Shown: positions 11,901 through 26,200 of the stretch, piece by piece
How positions within the stretch are numbered: the stretch's first letter is position 1
Layout of the letters: each line of letters begins with the position of its first letter
Origin: Wuchereria bancrofti
Lineage: Eukaryota; Nematoda; Chromadorea; Rhabditida; Onchocercidae
DNA length: 64,000 nucleotides
Assembly (NCBI GenBank): GCA_005281725.1
Contig: SSBO01000012.1
Span: forward strand, 7,421,603-7,485,602
Direction: 5' to 3'
The notes under the pieces: model-generated
What the model saw: only the letters and a program-made list of their open reading frames with translations
What the model was told of the DNA's origin: nothing
Database searches by the model: none
Made by a program: the position numbers and the translations under genes

Positions 11901-13832
11901 TTTGTTCTCCATCCCTGTTTCCGAACGAATTCAAAACAACTCTCTCTTCCAATGCCTCATTGATCTCGCACAATCTCGCAAGTAATTATCTCAAATGATA
12001 TAAAAGTAATACGCAAAACAGCTGACTCAATTTGACCTTCCAGCACTCCTTGCCCCTCTCTTTCTTACTACTATAGAACAGATAGATAAGCAGCTACCAC
12101 AATAAGAATTGTTCAAAGCACGAATAGCGCTGCTTGCTACAACATTAACAAATTGACTCTGATAATATCACAGGAAATGTTTAATTAGCAATAGAGCAAG
12201 CAATGGAAGAAAGAGCTGTACAGAAAATGGCCAGTATTCCCCTCTATTTTATAGCGACCTCCGTGCCCTCCCCTCCAACACATACGAAAGCGTTGTGTGC
12301 AGCAGGCAGAAGTGCAGACTCATCAAATATATTATAATAAAGGGTGTTTGAAGGTTCATCAAAGAATTTCTGCCCTTCCTCCAAGCGCTATGATAAAGAA
12401 TACCAAAATAATAGTTTATTCGAATAAACCAGAATAAAAAGACTCCTTTATATCACAAAAAATTTGTTTAGGCCCTCAGAGTTAGCAGCGCAAGAAAATA
12501 CACATGATCTTTTTAGCACACACGCTTTTTAACCTACTACCCACTTTACATATCATGGCGAACCACTCAGTCAGTGTATCTTACTGGAAGAACTACTTTT
12601 TAATTTTTTTCGCTTAACTTCCTAGCGGTTCAATTTCCTTACACGGTATAGCAAACTGATTAAAAGATTGATCATATAAAAAGATTCTTATGCCTCATTA
12701 GAACATCCATGATGGAGGAAGAAGTATAAACACGTGAATAGGTCGAGATAACTAAAAATACGACTTTCGCATAGTGCTGGCGATAAAAGCAATTCAGAAG
12801 TGGAGGATATTAAACCTATTACCCTTGGCTTTCCTAATGAAATGATTTATAATCACATGAAATTCCTAAAGTAATCACTGTCAGACTGTGAGACGATGTA
12901 AAATTATATAGCCATCGAAAACTACAACTTACTCTACATTCCGTTTTTCAAAATGTAAGGTTTTACATCAAAGAACTACTTGCTTGCTTAAAGTAAGCCG
13001 AAATTATAAAGAGAATTACAAACCTATGTGATCATCCTCCTCTCCTGCAGGAGTCATAACAATAGTTGCATCTCTGCTTAGTCCTGTTTCATTAGCGGCT
13101 GTTTTAGCTTCATCAGGCAAAAACTGCGAAACGTGACTACTCCCCATTCTTGTAGCCTTCAGGATGACACCGTCATCACCATCTTTTTTCTCTTTATGTG
13201 TTACCTGACTGTCAAGTGTCCCTTCTTTCGGCGCTTCCTTCAAGTAATGATCTTTACTTAAGTAGGTATTTAATGTAGTGAAATAATCCCTACTTGTTTA
13301 TACTATCATTGACGATAGTGTAATGCATCGGTAATTGTAAAACCAGTAATTCAAAAAAAAAGTGTCCTAACAATGTTGTATGCCATATAGTGGAAAAGCT
13401 CAAATTAAGATTCATTTAAAAAAGGCAGGCAGCAGTGAAAGTTCTCTATTCACTGCATTGCAAAATCACAATGAATTAGAAATGATAACAGAAGTTTTAC
13501 TTGCTGCTCTAAATTCATCTCTACTTCTCGAACCATTCGATCCCACTTCTCTTGCTCCTCCTCGTTGAGAGGCACTATCCTGTCGACAATTTCCTCATTA
13601 ACAGCAACGTCATCCTCATATGTAGTTGTTATTGTGCGCTCTTCCACAATAGGACCTGCAATAAAAAATTCTCTACTTTCAACTACAAACTTTATAAAGT
13701 TTCAACACCATCAAAACCGGCTAGAACCCACCGGTATCAAAACTTCGCTCACCATCTTCCGAATCATGCACATGTCGTTCAGTGCGCACAACTGTTCGAA
13801 TTTCTGAAACAGCAACCTCCTCTTCCTCTTCT

Positions 13833-13864
<32 letters not shown>

Positions 13865-16800
13865 AAAAAAAAACTAATATCTACATCACATCATAGATGA
13901 AACCACTCATGGTTAAAAAGTCCGCATCTTGATTCATTAAAAGAAGTGAAATACCACGGAATGGTTGCTCCTTTGGTCCTTCTGCATCTCCATCTACGCC
14001 ATAATATTCCGAGTGTTGAAAGAATGGTCCCTCTACCATTAGCTGCTGTGTCGTCACTACCTTTAAGGATTTCAGATGTTTTCTTCAACTTACATAGTAC
14101 TAACCAGAGAAATAATTCCCAAGAAAACCACAATTATGATCACCGTACTTCGGGGTAATGACGTCTGTCGTCTGCCTCTAGTGACGTGGATGACATTGTT
14201 ACTGAAGGCCCAGAAATATGTGATACGGATGTCCCTTCCAAATCATCCGGCTTTTCAGCCCGATTAATTTCTCGAACAACATCATCACGTCCTATTCGCT
14301 GTAACGCTGACCGCAAAACAGCAGCTGAAATTTTACGTATTTCAGAAATTACTATAAAATACAACTCCATTACTCAGAACATAACTTTTAGTCATTAACA
14401 GACCATTCTAACATTTTATTGTTGGAGTAAAACTTACGTGTGGCTTGTTCTTTCTTCAAAAAGATCCAAATCCGCAAAACAGTAATTGCTTCAAGGCCAG
14501 CTAGCTGATGCCGAACTTGCCGTATATCAATATCAGGTACTTCGAGCGCTCGAGCCAATCGATGCCAGTCGGCACCAATTAGTCGTGCAACGTGCGGCAG
14601 CGGCAAGTCATCAGGCTCAGCAGTTTCATGGAAAGCTCCACTGTATTTCTCCGTCAAAAGAGCTTCCGAAAAGAAGGGCTTTTTGGAAATCTAAAGGGTT
14701 AATTTCAAAAAAAAGGATAATAGAAATATGAAAAAAGTTGCGAAAAAAAGTTCATATGTATATCGCTTTCGATCTCGTGAATGTGTAAACATATGTAAAC
14801 ATATTAAAATGTTAACATCACAAAAGAACCTCTACCAATTTTCCACTATATTAACATTTGTTTTCACCCACACAATTTATATTCCTGTACATTTCTTAAT
14901 CTCCAGTAGTATTACCGGCCCAGTGTATTCCGGAAGAGTGATTGCAAGAGTGCATAATGGCGTCTGAGGAGGCAAATTTTCGGCTCGCATTTTCGGCTCT
15001 TTCATAAATGATATTCGGCCATCAGCAGCGGTTTCATTGTCTGTGTGAGCACGTGTCTTAAATTTAAATAACAGAGAAATAGAATTAAAGAAATCAAACT
15101 GGAAAAATACATACATATCCGAACTTTTAAAACATCGAGAATAGGTTAAAATCTACAGTTAGGGACATCAAAATTACATATACGGAGAGAAGAGATAGAG
15201 GAAGCTTACGGTACCTTTATCATGAAAGCAAGACGATTTTCTTGGAATGGCAAGAAATAAAGGGAAAGTTGATCGCCGCTTTTGGTTATTGGGAGGATAT
15301 TTCCAGAGAATTCCAAAAACTGATGTCGTCCACTTAAAACTTCGACATCTTTCGATTTAGCAATTTCAATGAAATGTTCTTGTTTTTCCAAGGTTTTATC
15401 TTCCCGATCATCAGTCATACAAAACAATCTAAAATTTTGGCATTACGTTCAACATTATTTCCGTCCATCAATTGAGTTTTGAAAGAACAAGTAACAAAAA
15501 ATTAATTATAAACGAACAATAAACGAATAAAAACGAACCTCAATTGTCCCTCAGTAGGGAAAGTTCGTCGAGCAAAAATAAGAAATTTAGCCATATACGG
15601 AACTGCAATTGCTTCATTATAAACTTCTTGTGCCATTCGCGCTGCATCCCGAGGAGTCTGGCAGTCCATCAACCAAAATCGAGCAGAAACAGTAGTTGTG
15701 AATGAAACATCCTCGCCTGAAACAACAAAAAAAAAAAAAAGACAGAAGAGAAAGTTAAGCTAAACTATGCAAAATTATAAATTTCCGTCTCACTAAGAAA
15801 CAATTTGCTTTTCAATAAAATGAACCGAAAAGAAAAAGAGCTGTTCAACAGACTAACCAGCAAATGTTAACTGTGTAGTTCCAGTAATATCTTCCCACTG
15901 AGCAGGAGCAGATCCACCAGTTATACTGCAGAGTAAGCGAAGCGTCGGTGGTTCCTGTCCTGGTTGACCGCTAGAATTTACAAAATTGAATAATATAAAA
16001 GAATGTAAACTACTTTACTTCTTTGTTCATAAAGGTGATTTAACAACTGCAATAAAGCAATACCTATATTGTGTTAACATTCCTTTATTTGAGCTTTGTG
16101 GTAATGGAATGCACAGCGTTATGGGTTTATGAAATTTGCGACGACGCGGTTCAACAGTTACAATTGGGGATACTGCAACTCTGTTTCCGTGTAAACGAGC
16201 AACTATTTCTTGTGGAACTGGTTGAGCTTGCACAGATACTTTGATCGTCTTGGTCAAAGAGCCATCCGGAAATATAGCCTAGAAGATGGTCTAGTAAGTA
16301 CGAAAATTTATAGTGAATGTAATTAGATGAAAAAAAAAATTGATGTAGAGCATTAAAGAAGCTCTAAAATGCATTAGAATTCTGGAATGAATTCATAAGA
16401 ACAACCTGTACACGAGGAACAACTGAAGAGAGTATTACACCACCTTCTGGACCAACACAATGTACTTCTTGCCGCACACGAGTAACGACTGCGAAATACA
16501 TAGGGAAATCGTTGGTAAGGATACGCGTAATTCGTGACGTATGCAAATCATCAAGCTGAGACAACTCTTCTGCATCAAATGATTCATTCAGTACCTGAAA
16601 AAGGTGACTAACTCATATTTCTAGAAAATATAGCTATGATTTAATATAGCATGAAAAAAAAAAAAATTAAAGAACTTGCACAAACCTCTTGTACGGCGTC
16701 TTCTGTTGCCTCTAGCTGATGCTCTTTCCAGTGTTGCCCATCATCAGAACGTAAAATAACAATCTCTCGCTCTCGCCCACGAAGTGATGCAAAATGTGGT

Positions 16801-19800
16801 ACTTCCAATATTACAGGACCCAAGAATTTTGCTCCATGTGGTGCCATCTCAAGTATACGCGAAGCAAGCGCTTCACCTTCACTTAGTGGTGGTGGGTGTG
16901 CTAACTTATCCTATAAATAAAGCATTGGATAGAAAACACTCCAAAAAAAAAAATAAAAATCCAACTATGCTTCCAAACTTCGAAACAAAGAGAAACAGTT
17001 ACCTTCCGAAGATATCTGCATGTGATGCGTGTAGGCTGTGGTGCTTTTCTTGGTGGTATAATGATTCTTACACCAGAATGCCGGCAACCACGCATTGCTC
17101 CTCCACGTGCGTCCACCATAAACGAAATTAAAAAGCTGAAACAGCACTTATCCTAATGATAAAACGACAAATAAATGCATAGAAGCCGCAAGTTAGTGCT
17201 GTCATTTCTTCAGTTCTGGAAGCTTAAAGTTCATCAGACGGTAGACGAACTTGAAAAGAGAACAGATGTGTAAAAGGCATTCAGTTACACCAGTGAAAGC
17301 GGAGCTGATTTTTAGTAAGCACTGTTTCAAGAGAAGTAACTGAAGTCGATATCCTTATAAAGCAAGTTATACTGATTTCCGTAAAAGTCATGAATAGTAC
17401 TTGAAGTTTGGGAAATTCATAAAATTAAAGATGAAAATAAATTTCTACTATTTAATTCAAGCATCAAACCATGTTTTCTACAAAGACTTTTTGATTTTTT
17501 TATTTCCTGAAATAAATAATAACTTCATCGTGCCTTTGATTCATTATAGCTTGCCAAGAGAGAATGTAACAAATATTGTGACCTAATTAAAAAGGCTGAG
17601 AAAAACTAGACCTGGACAATTTTCCGCTTTCAGATAGAAGAAATAAAAGAAACAGAACATGCCGTATGATACAGCACGAAACTAATATAACTAATATTAA
17701 AAACTCACGTTTTGTGGAGAAGTTTGCTGAAATAAATAATAAATTACAAAATTATAGATCGCATTTCATCAAAAAGACAATATTTTATGATGAGGATCAG
17801 CAGGACCGAATTTTGCAAGAGGAAAAATTAGTATATTAAATGAACCGTTGCAGCTGTAATAATAATTCACGTTACCTAGGTTGCACGGTGGTTCTTGTTA
17901 CTGGAACACTGTCGGAAAGCGATGCATCCAAAGAAGGGTCAGCCATCGCTGTAGTAACGGGTTCGTGCTAGAAGAAACTTTGTTACAACCGCAAGCAGAA
18001 GCTTATATAAAACTATCTACTTCATGAATCACACAATATAAAGCGAAGACCCCATATGTTTCACATCGTCTAAAGACATTCAAAACATAAAACTGGGTAT
18101 GGCTATTCTTAGTTTGTTTTAATCTATTTATGATAAATAACAGAGCAGAGCCAAAGAATTCCTTCCCTAGTTAATCAAATGACACAACATAAAACACATT
18201 ACTTGTGCTTTGCGAATTAAAGCATCCAGATCGCCATCCGCACCTTCTACCTCTGGGCTTCTTGACAGCATCTGCAAATCCACAAAACTTAATCGATTTC
18301 CCTTGAAAGAGACTTCAATAGGCTTTGGTGTTCATTACGGGGATTTCCCTTAAAAGAGACTTCAATAGACTTTGGTGCTCATTACGGAAAGTCTTTTTTT
18401 CGCACCCATAACCGAAAGAGCATAATAAAATAGTAACGTTAGAAAATCGGAATTCCCACAAGTTATTTTAGAAATTTTCCTGTTATGAAACGAATTACCT
18501 TAACTTTGTCTCAAACAAACTTAAACTTTAAACAATGAACAGACCATAAAAACCTTGTAAATCTACAGACCGCTGTCATTTCAAAAAGAATCATATTTGT
18601 AACCCACTGAATAACCAACAGAAATGGTTCCAGCAATATGTAAAAAAATACCGGTTCTGTAGCATGAATCAGATGCACACCAGTTGAGTCATGCAAACCT
18701 TTCGTGAGGCTTTCTGAGAAATCGTGAGCATGAACATTGGCTGTGATCTGATTATCATCACCTGCAATAAACCTTTAGTGTATACACTACAACTACTTCC
18801 ACAGTTCAAGTAGGGGATACTTTAGAACTATTGAGTTTTTCGTGCAATATATGGTGATCACACATCTCTCTTGTATGTCAGATATGTCAAAATCATATCA
18901 CAGTTAACAGAGGCTGTTTTACTTCATACGGCATTTATTTATCTGGACAGCGCATCACGCAGGGAAATGAAATCATAGATAGTTAACAAATTATGAAGTT
19001 ATCCGATATAATGAAAAAATATAAGTTTTTGGAAACTAAAATTTTACAATAATTGTGTTAGTTGTCAAGAACGCGATGAAGGAAGACATTTTTGAGCACA
19101 ACGGTCACTGACCTCATATCCATCAACTTTTCAGTGAAATGACCTGTTAGAAGCGAAAACGGCACGCATGCGATATGTGCATAGATATGGAGTAAGAGAC
19201 GAGGGGAAAAGAAATGTATATTGATAGAAGGGAACACAAAATTAACAGCAGAGGCATTGACACTACTATATCATCTTGAATTTCCTGTTTCGTTTGCAAA
19301 AAAAGAAGGCATTAATTTTTAGAACCTCCAATTGAGCAAAGAATTGAGCAAAAACAACAGAGGGATAAAAAATCCGAATGATCATCACAATCGTTAAGGC
19401 GGTTAACATTTGCGTATTCTCGCTAGAATATGAAGTTAATTCAAAAATTCAACAGGTGAGAAGTTATAGTAACCTCTATTCATACAAAGATGAACGTCTT
19501 GCGGCAAACTGTTAAACATATTGCCGCTGATAAAAAACACATTGTATAATGCAGAAAGACTAACTAAGCCAGAACAGTAAAAAATCGACCCGGTTGTAAC
19601 AGAGAAAATTACCTTTGCACAAAACCAAGCTGCACAACAGCCCTTCAGCAGCACTACACTGATGGAGCTGTATGTACATGCAACAGATAGCAGTCATTTA
19701 GGAACCTCAAGGATGTATTAGTAATAGTAAGGTAAGCACTGTCATCATAACTCCTATCATCACCCTTAATAGCACCACAAACATTTATTTGCTACAAATA

Positions 19801-20172
19801 CAGGAACGATCGCGTTATAACCAATCCCGTCCACGCATTAATAACTGATTTATGGACCGTAATTCACGATGAAATTGTCAAATATTTTGAGGACAACCTG
19901 TGGAAAGTAATATTTCTATATCAATTTAAATTAAAAACAAATCACAAACAGATAAGAAAGTTAAGATGCGAAAAGGAAGAAATAAAAAAAACCATACGTG
20001 ATAAGTAAATCAGAGTGGCTCCAGGTGAAGGATAGGGGCTTGAAGTGTGATTGGGAAAGAAGCTCAAGTCATGGTCATCTGTTGACAATCGTAACGGCGA
20101 GTGTGTCAGGACACGAAGATGTGACGCATCCTCCTCCAATGTATTCGGTGCTGAATCGACGAACAAACGCTC

Positions 20173-20203
<31 letters not shown>

Positions 20204-23200
20204 GGAGCATTCAGCGACACAATCACAACACTGCTAATCCAACCTTTGTAAGTAGTTACCACTCAGTACTTCGCTTACAATATTAATACGTTAATAGCAA
20301 GCAAGAGAATCGTGGTATCCTAATGAGCGCATTATTTTATATTTGGCAAGGAGTTTTTAAATTTCGCTTTAAAGCATATTTTTTCGCTAACAAATTTTCA
20401 GGTGAAATAAATGAAAACTGTGCATTTCGAGCAAAAAAATCCCGTTAATACTAAAACTTACTTAGCATATAATTAGTTCATCTAATAGTTGGAAACGTTC
20501 CTCTGAATCTATTTTTTTTTGATTAAAAGCCTATGCAGGTTTCTTGTGGCTGAAACATATCATCTGCTTGTTCAACTGTAATTTTTCTAATTTTCACTGT
20601 TTCTGTTGAGTCGCTAGGAATCTGCCAATCTTTCGAAAATTTTTTAGATCTATTACAACAATAAGGAAAAAGGGTTAAAAATAAAAAACTGTGTTGGGTG
20701 GGAATGCGTGAATCTTATTTGATCAAGAGAATATGTTGCATATTTATTCTTAATATGCACAATGCAACACTAGAAAAACTAAACTGAACATTTAATGCAC
20801 TGCTTTCATCATACGCAACAATAAAAAACAAACTGCAAGTAACTAATTATGTATTATTATTCGACTCGATTAAAAAATATAAATACCTTCATCTTCTGAA
20901 TCAGAAAACATAGTTTCATTCATTGCTTCGGGATTCTGAGGTTTATATCTTTCTTCAGTAACAGTTGTAGTCTCCGTAATTACGGTAGTCTCGGTAACTG
21001 TTTTAAGTGCTTCAACTACGGACACGTAGCCCAAACGTTCCGCAATTGATAATGGCGTCTGCCCTGTCTGTAAAATCTCAGACTACAGAAAGTGTATCTT
21101 TAATAAGACTGAGCAACCGCATTCTTATTCTCTCAAATACCAGTCTCAATAGTCTTACTACTCAAGCGTCTTCTACGTCAGCTTATCAAGAAAACGACAT
21201 GTCCCTTCTACTCAGCAACTTAATCAAATATTACCGATGTCTGGACATTTGGACTAGCACCGTGCTCCAACAAATAACGCACAACATTATTATGTCCTTG
21301 CTGAGCAGCTTGATGCAGCGGAGTATAGGAAGCACGAGTAGTGGCCGAAACTGGTGCGCCATGCTCAATCAAAAAACGGACCATATTTATTTGCCCTGAA
21401 AAGTTTTCAACAGTACAATTCGTCTAACACACATGAACAGAAATTCATTAAAGAAATCGAACCGAAATGGCAAGCAACGTGTAGTGGTGTATATCCTGCT
21501 TTCGTTTTGGGATCAGTGGCTGCGTTTTCCTTCACCAGTTCTTCTGCTACATTAACACGATCTTCCTGTGCACATAGATGCATTGGTGTCAAACCGTTCC
21601 TTGCTTGAGCTCCGACCTGAAGTATGCAACAACAATTATACAATTTAATGAACTATCAGCAGTTTCTCAAGCTAATATGTTTAAAGTAATATGTACACGA
21701 CACACTCTTCGTCCGAACTATGAAATCTTTTTCACTTACTTTTATAATTTTCCTAAAGCCTACCTTTGCTCCATTTTCGATTAATAAAGCAGCCATTTCG
21801 CGATGACCCTCTTGGGCAGAAAGATGAAGAGGCGTGAATCCAGCTTTGCTTTCAGCATTCGCATTTGCCTTAAAGAAAAATCAATATGCCAAAAATAGCA
21901 ACAGTCATCTACTTTTATACAATCTATACAAGTAAAATCTTACTTCAACCAATGTATGAAGATTTGATTCAAATAAAACACGAGAAAATTACAGATTCAT
22001 GTAACTAGATATGTCTCAACGCAAGAAAATACATAGTAATGAGGTACTCTATAATGAAGAAGAGTGCTAGCAATATCCATCTGATTCTTCTTTGCGGCAA
22101 TATGCAAAGGAGTATAACCATTCTTGGCAGCGGCATGTGCGGAAGCACCACTTTCTAGAAGCAGCAACGCTACCTTGTCGTTATTATAATGTGCTGCTAC
22201 ATGCAAAGGTGTCACCTAAAATGATAAAACGATAGAGCGATATTTAAAAATTATTTGTATATAAAATGTTTTCCCTAAACGCACGCATAGCAAAATTCAT
22301 CAATAAACTAACAACCGCTACCTGGTTCTTGCCTTCAATGTCAACCAAAGTTCCTCGTTCCAGCAGTAATTTCGCTACCGGCAAATTGCCGTATTTAGCA
22401 GCTAAATGCAACGGTGTAAAACCTTTCTTGGTGAGCAATGTCTTATCGGTACTATGATCCATCAATATTGCCGCCACCTCTTCTTGTCCCTCCTACAATA
22501 TTTGAAAACTGAATAATTTACAGGCTCCAGATCAAAAAGGCGCAAATATTTTCCATGTTCCATTAAGCTTACTTTGGCAGCAATATGAAGAGGAGTGTAG
22601 AGATCCCGTGTAGCAGCATTTGGTGATGCGCCTGCCTGCAGCAACAAGATGACGATGTCAGTATTGCCAAGACGTGATGCAATGTGTAACGGTGTTTGTA
22701 GCTCACGTGCCGCAGCATCCACCTTTAAAAAAATATCAAAAAATGAAATTTGCATTATAATTATGACTAATTATGGTAAAGTTCCTTTGATATTTACATG
22801 ATCACACACAGAATGAACAATGTTTGCAAAATTTTTTTTGAGAAATATGGACTGAAGAATGTTCTGGTATGAAGCGAGAAATGACGGACCCTACAAAGTA
22901 GTTATAAATAAGAATAGTACGGCGTGTCGACTAACCTGGGCTCCATTACGCACCAAAACACGGACAATATCGGTCTGGTTCGCTCGTGCAGCTAAATGAA
23001 GAGGTGTTTCACCGCGTACTGTAGCCACATCCGCATTAGCACCCTGAAATGAAAGGTTATTGACACGTCATTCCCTTCTCCGCAAAAATCTTGCATAACC
23101 TCACAATAAGTACTCTTAATTAGATTATGTCAGTTTTGGTATTGTTTATGAAAAACAGACTCAGCGAACAAAAAAATAAATAAAACGTAAAGATTACTAT

Positions 23201-26200
23201 TTACTCTGATGGGTAAATATAATACAAGGTAAGATTAGACAACAATGAAATAAAAAACAAGTAAAATTAGAAATTATTTGAAAAATGAAAGAATAATATT
23301 TATTTTATTCTAAGAAATAATGGGAAAGTCCATAAAATGAATACCAAAAATGTACAACAGTTTAATTTAAAAAAAAATAAATAAAGAACGATCATCACCT
23401 GCTGCAGTAAGTAGATAACGATGTTTATAGCACCCATGAAAGCAGCGACGTGCAGCGGCGACAGACCGGATTCTGTGGTTGCCTCGATGGCAGCATGGTA
23501 TTTCAGCAACAGTTCGACAACCTAAGCAGTTACAACAGATAAATAACAGAAAATGAACATAAATATAATGCTAAACTACTCTGTTGCAAAAAAGAAATAC
23601 CTTAATGCGATTTTTTTTGCAAGCTATGTGCAACGGTGTGAAGCCATTGAGGGCCCGAGCATTTGAATCGGCATTACGATCCAGCAGAAGCTTAGCGACA
23701 CGAACATGCCCGCAGTGAGCAGCCACATGAAGAGGAGTGAGATAATCAACGGTAACATCATCTACCGGAGCTCGATGATACAGCAGAATTCGAGCACTGT
23801 CCACATGATCACCCTGTGCTGCCATATGTAAAGGAGCCAAACCATTCTACAATGTTTGTATCCAATCATCCTGATCATATTTGCCAGAAATTACCAGAAA
23901 ATAATACGAAAAACATGCTGAAAAAAATGCGTACTTTTGTTTTAGCGTTGATTGGAGCTCCTTTTTCAAGCAATAAATCAACAACTTGATCATGGCCTGA
24001 GCGAGAAGCGCAATGTAATGGTGTTAATAAATCACGCGTGCGGCAGTCAATAACGGCTCCGTGAGCCAACAACAACGAAACCATGTTTGCACGTCCCCAT
24101 TTTGTTGCGACATGCAAGGGACTGAATAGAAAGTAAATCAAATAAAATTTATTTTCTCACTAGCTGTTACTGACAACAGTGGATTCACTTGGGCATAATA
24201 TTAAAACATTAATCCGTATTTGATCAATGCTTCATACTTTCCTGTTGGGATTCTAATGAAAGTTCAGGGAGGTAACCCTTACATATCCATCCACTTACGG
24301 ACCAGTTTTTTGTCTCACCACATTCTCATTTACTATGATGACTTTTTAAGTCAATTGTTTTAAGGATATTTAAAATAATAATAATAATACCTTATGTTAT
24401 GCCTTGCTTGGTAATTCACATTAGCTCCCTTTTCGAGCAGCAGTAGTGCTACGTTCTCATTTCCATAGTGAGAGGCGATATGGAGCGGAGTGAAACCGCT
24501 TTTCGAAGTCACATCCGAATTGTGCTCATTCTGAAATCAATTTCTCTTAGCCTCTAGGAAATACACATATACATCCCGAATATCTCTACTTCTTTGAAGC
24601 CAATTTAACATGGCTCTTTTCGCATTATCTTTTTCAACAGCGACATGTGTAACGCTCGCAAGAGCACATAGCTATATCAGGACATTCTTCGTTTACTAAC
24701 AGCAAATGAATCATCACTTTATTTATGCACCTTAATTTTGTCATAAATAAACTTGCGACAGAGGTAATTTTCTTTTCTCAGAAAAGCATAATAAAAAAGG
24801 TGTCATCAAAATAATAGATCTGAAAAATTTTTTCTTTTAAGATGAAACTAACTTGAAGTAATAACGTAGCTGCTTTCGTATCATCCTTTTTAGCAGCGAT
24901 ATGTAATGCTGGCAGGCGCACTTTTCCACGTGTATCATTCTCAAGTAAGAGAGCTACAACACGATCGTGACCTTGCTGCAAGGCAACTGCTAATGGCGTA
25001 AAGCCATCCTACAAATAAAAAGCTTAAACACGATGTCACTGGAGACATCAGTTGCAGTAATTTAGCAAACAAGAAATCGTGGATTACGGTGTGACGATGC
25101 AAATGATATGTAAATGCGAAAAGTGGTCAAGCTAAATAATGAAGTCTGCTTTCCCATATAATGCTCACCAATAATCTGAAATATTTTCAGATTTTAAAAC
25201 TCTAGTGATTGAACAATAAGCTGTTTTAGAAAGGTCATAACATGACAGAAATAAAATCATGCAGTCGCGGCTAATCGTGGAAAAAGACTATTACGTAACA
25301 AATTTTAAATAAGTGAAGTTTAGGAAAATATGTCAGTGAAATTGTAGAAAAAAAAAAGCTAAAAAACTATTTGTGGGAAAAAACTTTCACTCAGAAATAT
25401 ATCCATATAAAGCGAAAAACGAAAGATGTAACTTTCTTAATGTTTCCTTTTAACGTTTCCTAGTTAACGTCTTCACGTAATCTAGAAAATATGACAAATA
25501 CCTTTGAGGTATGACATGACTGAGACATATTTTCAGTCCCTCAATCCAAAATAAAGCAACAGATGACCTTAAACATCATCTCTTTTCTTTGATCTAAATG
25601 CACCATAACAGAGAAATAGTAAGAAATGGGAAATGTTAAAAAAAAAATATATAAGTAAGCATCCATGAGTTCCCGACCTACTAATTTACCAAGTTTTCTA
25701 ACAGTCACTATTTTAAGGAGTACACTAATCAATGTCGAAGGTTCAGAAAATATTCTCACTTGTAATCCTCACTTACATCAAACGGTATTCAATAACAACT
25801 AGATGAAAATGATGGAAGAAGTTATGATTTATATATATAAGCTTGAAAAAAATTTTGTACGATGGCCCCTTAGTCAGTGAGAAACACAGAACAGATCTTA
25901 ATTAACTTTGAACAAGTTGTGGTACCATGCCAATGCTCACGAGATTCATGTACAAATGTTAATCATTCAAATTCAGGTAACTGGCTTACGATAAACAGAT
26001 CTGTTTCTATAATGTTTAAACAACAAAAAACTGAAAGTGTAAGGATGAAGTTAGAGTTCAGCCATCTGCCGAACACAGCTACTCACATACTTAATTCTCG
26101 TAACTGTAAACAATAACTTTTTCGTTATCTTTTATCATACATCAGCTACCTTTTGTTTCGAAAGAAACAGAGACGTTCGCAATTTGCTGCTGATCAAATT

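Larger units (their letters stand above)
14916..18761 (-). other. unc-44: Spectrin-binding ZU5-ZU5-UPA exons of unc-44
   Basis: The linker exons 18652-18761, 18203-18271 and 17876-17967 carry a [14 protein letters not shown] motif and an acidic, T-rich stretch. The first ZU5 follows (17003-17135) with [18 protein letters not shown] and [15 protein letters not shown], then [14 protein letters not shown] (16686-16910). The second ZU5 follows, with [16 protein letters not shown] (16406-16594) and the 16064-16278 exon. UPA is encoded by 15858-15970, 15539-15716, 15215-15428 and 14916-15056, with [14 protein letters not shown] and [14 protein letters not shown]. In known ankyrins this ZU5-ZU5-UPA supramodule binds beta-spectrin. 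Confidence 0.9.

Noticed and set aside
13835..13873. A-rich tract as a retroposed poly(A) tail
   Set aside because: On the minus strand it is the T-rich tract leading into the acceptor at 13831; no target-site duplication or element was seen.
19942..20262. ORFs with poly-V, poly-Q or poly-T runs
   Set aside because: They are translations of an intronic CAA microsatellite.
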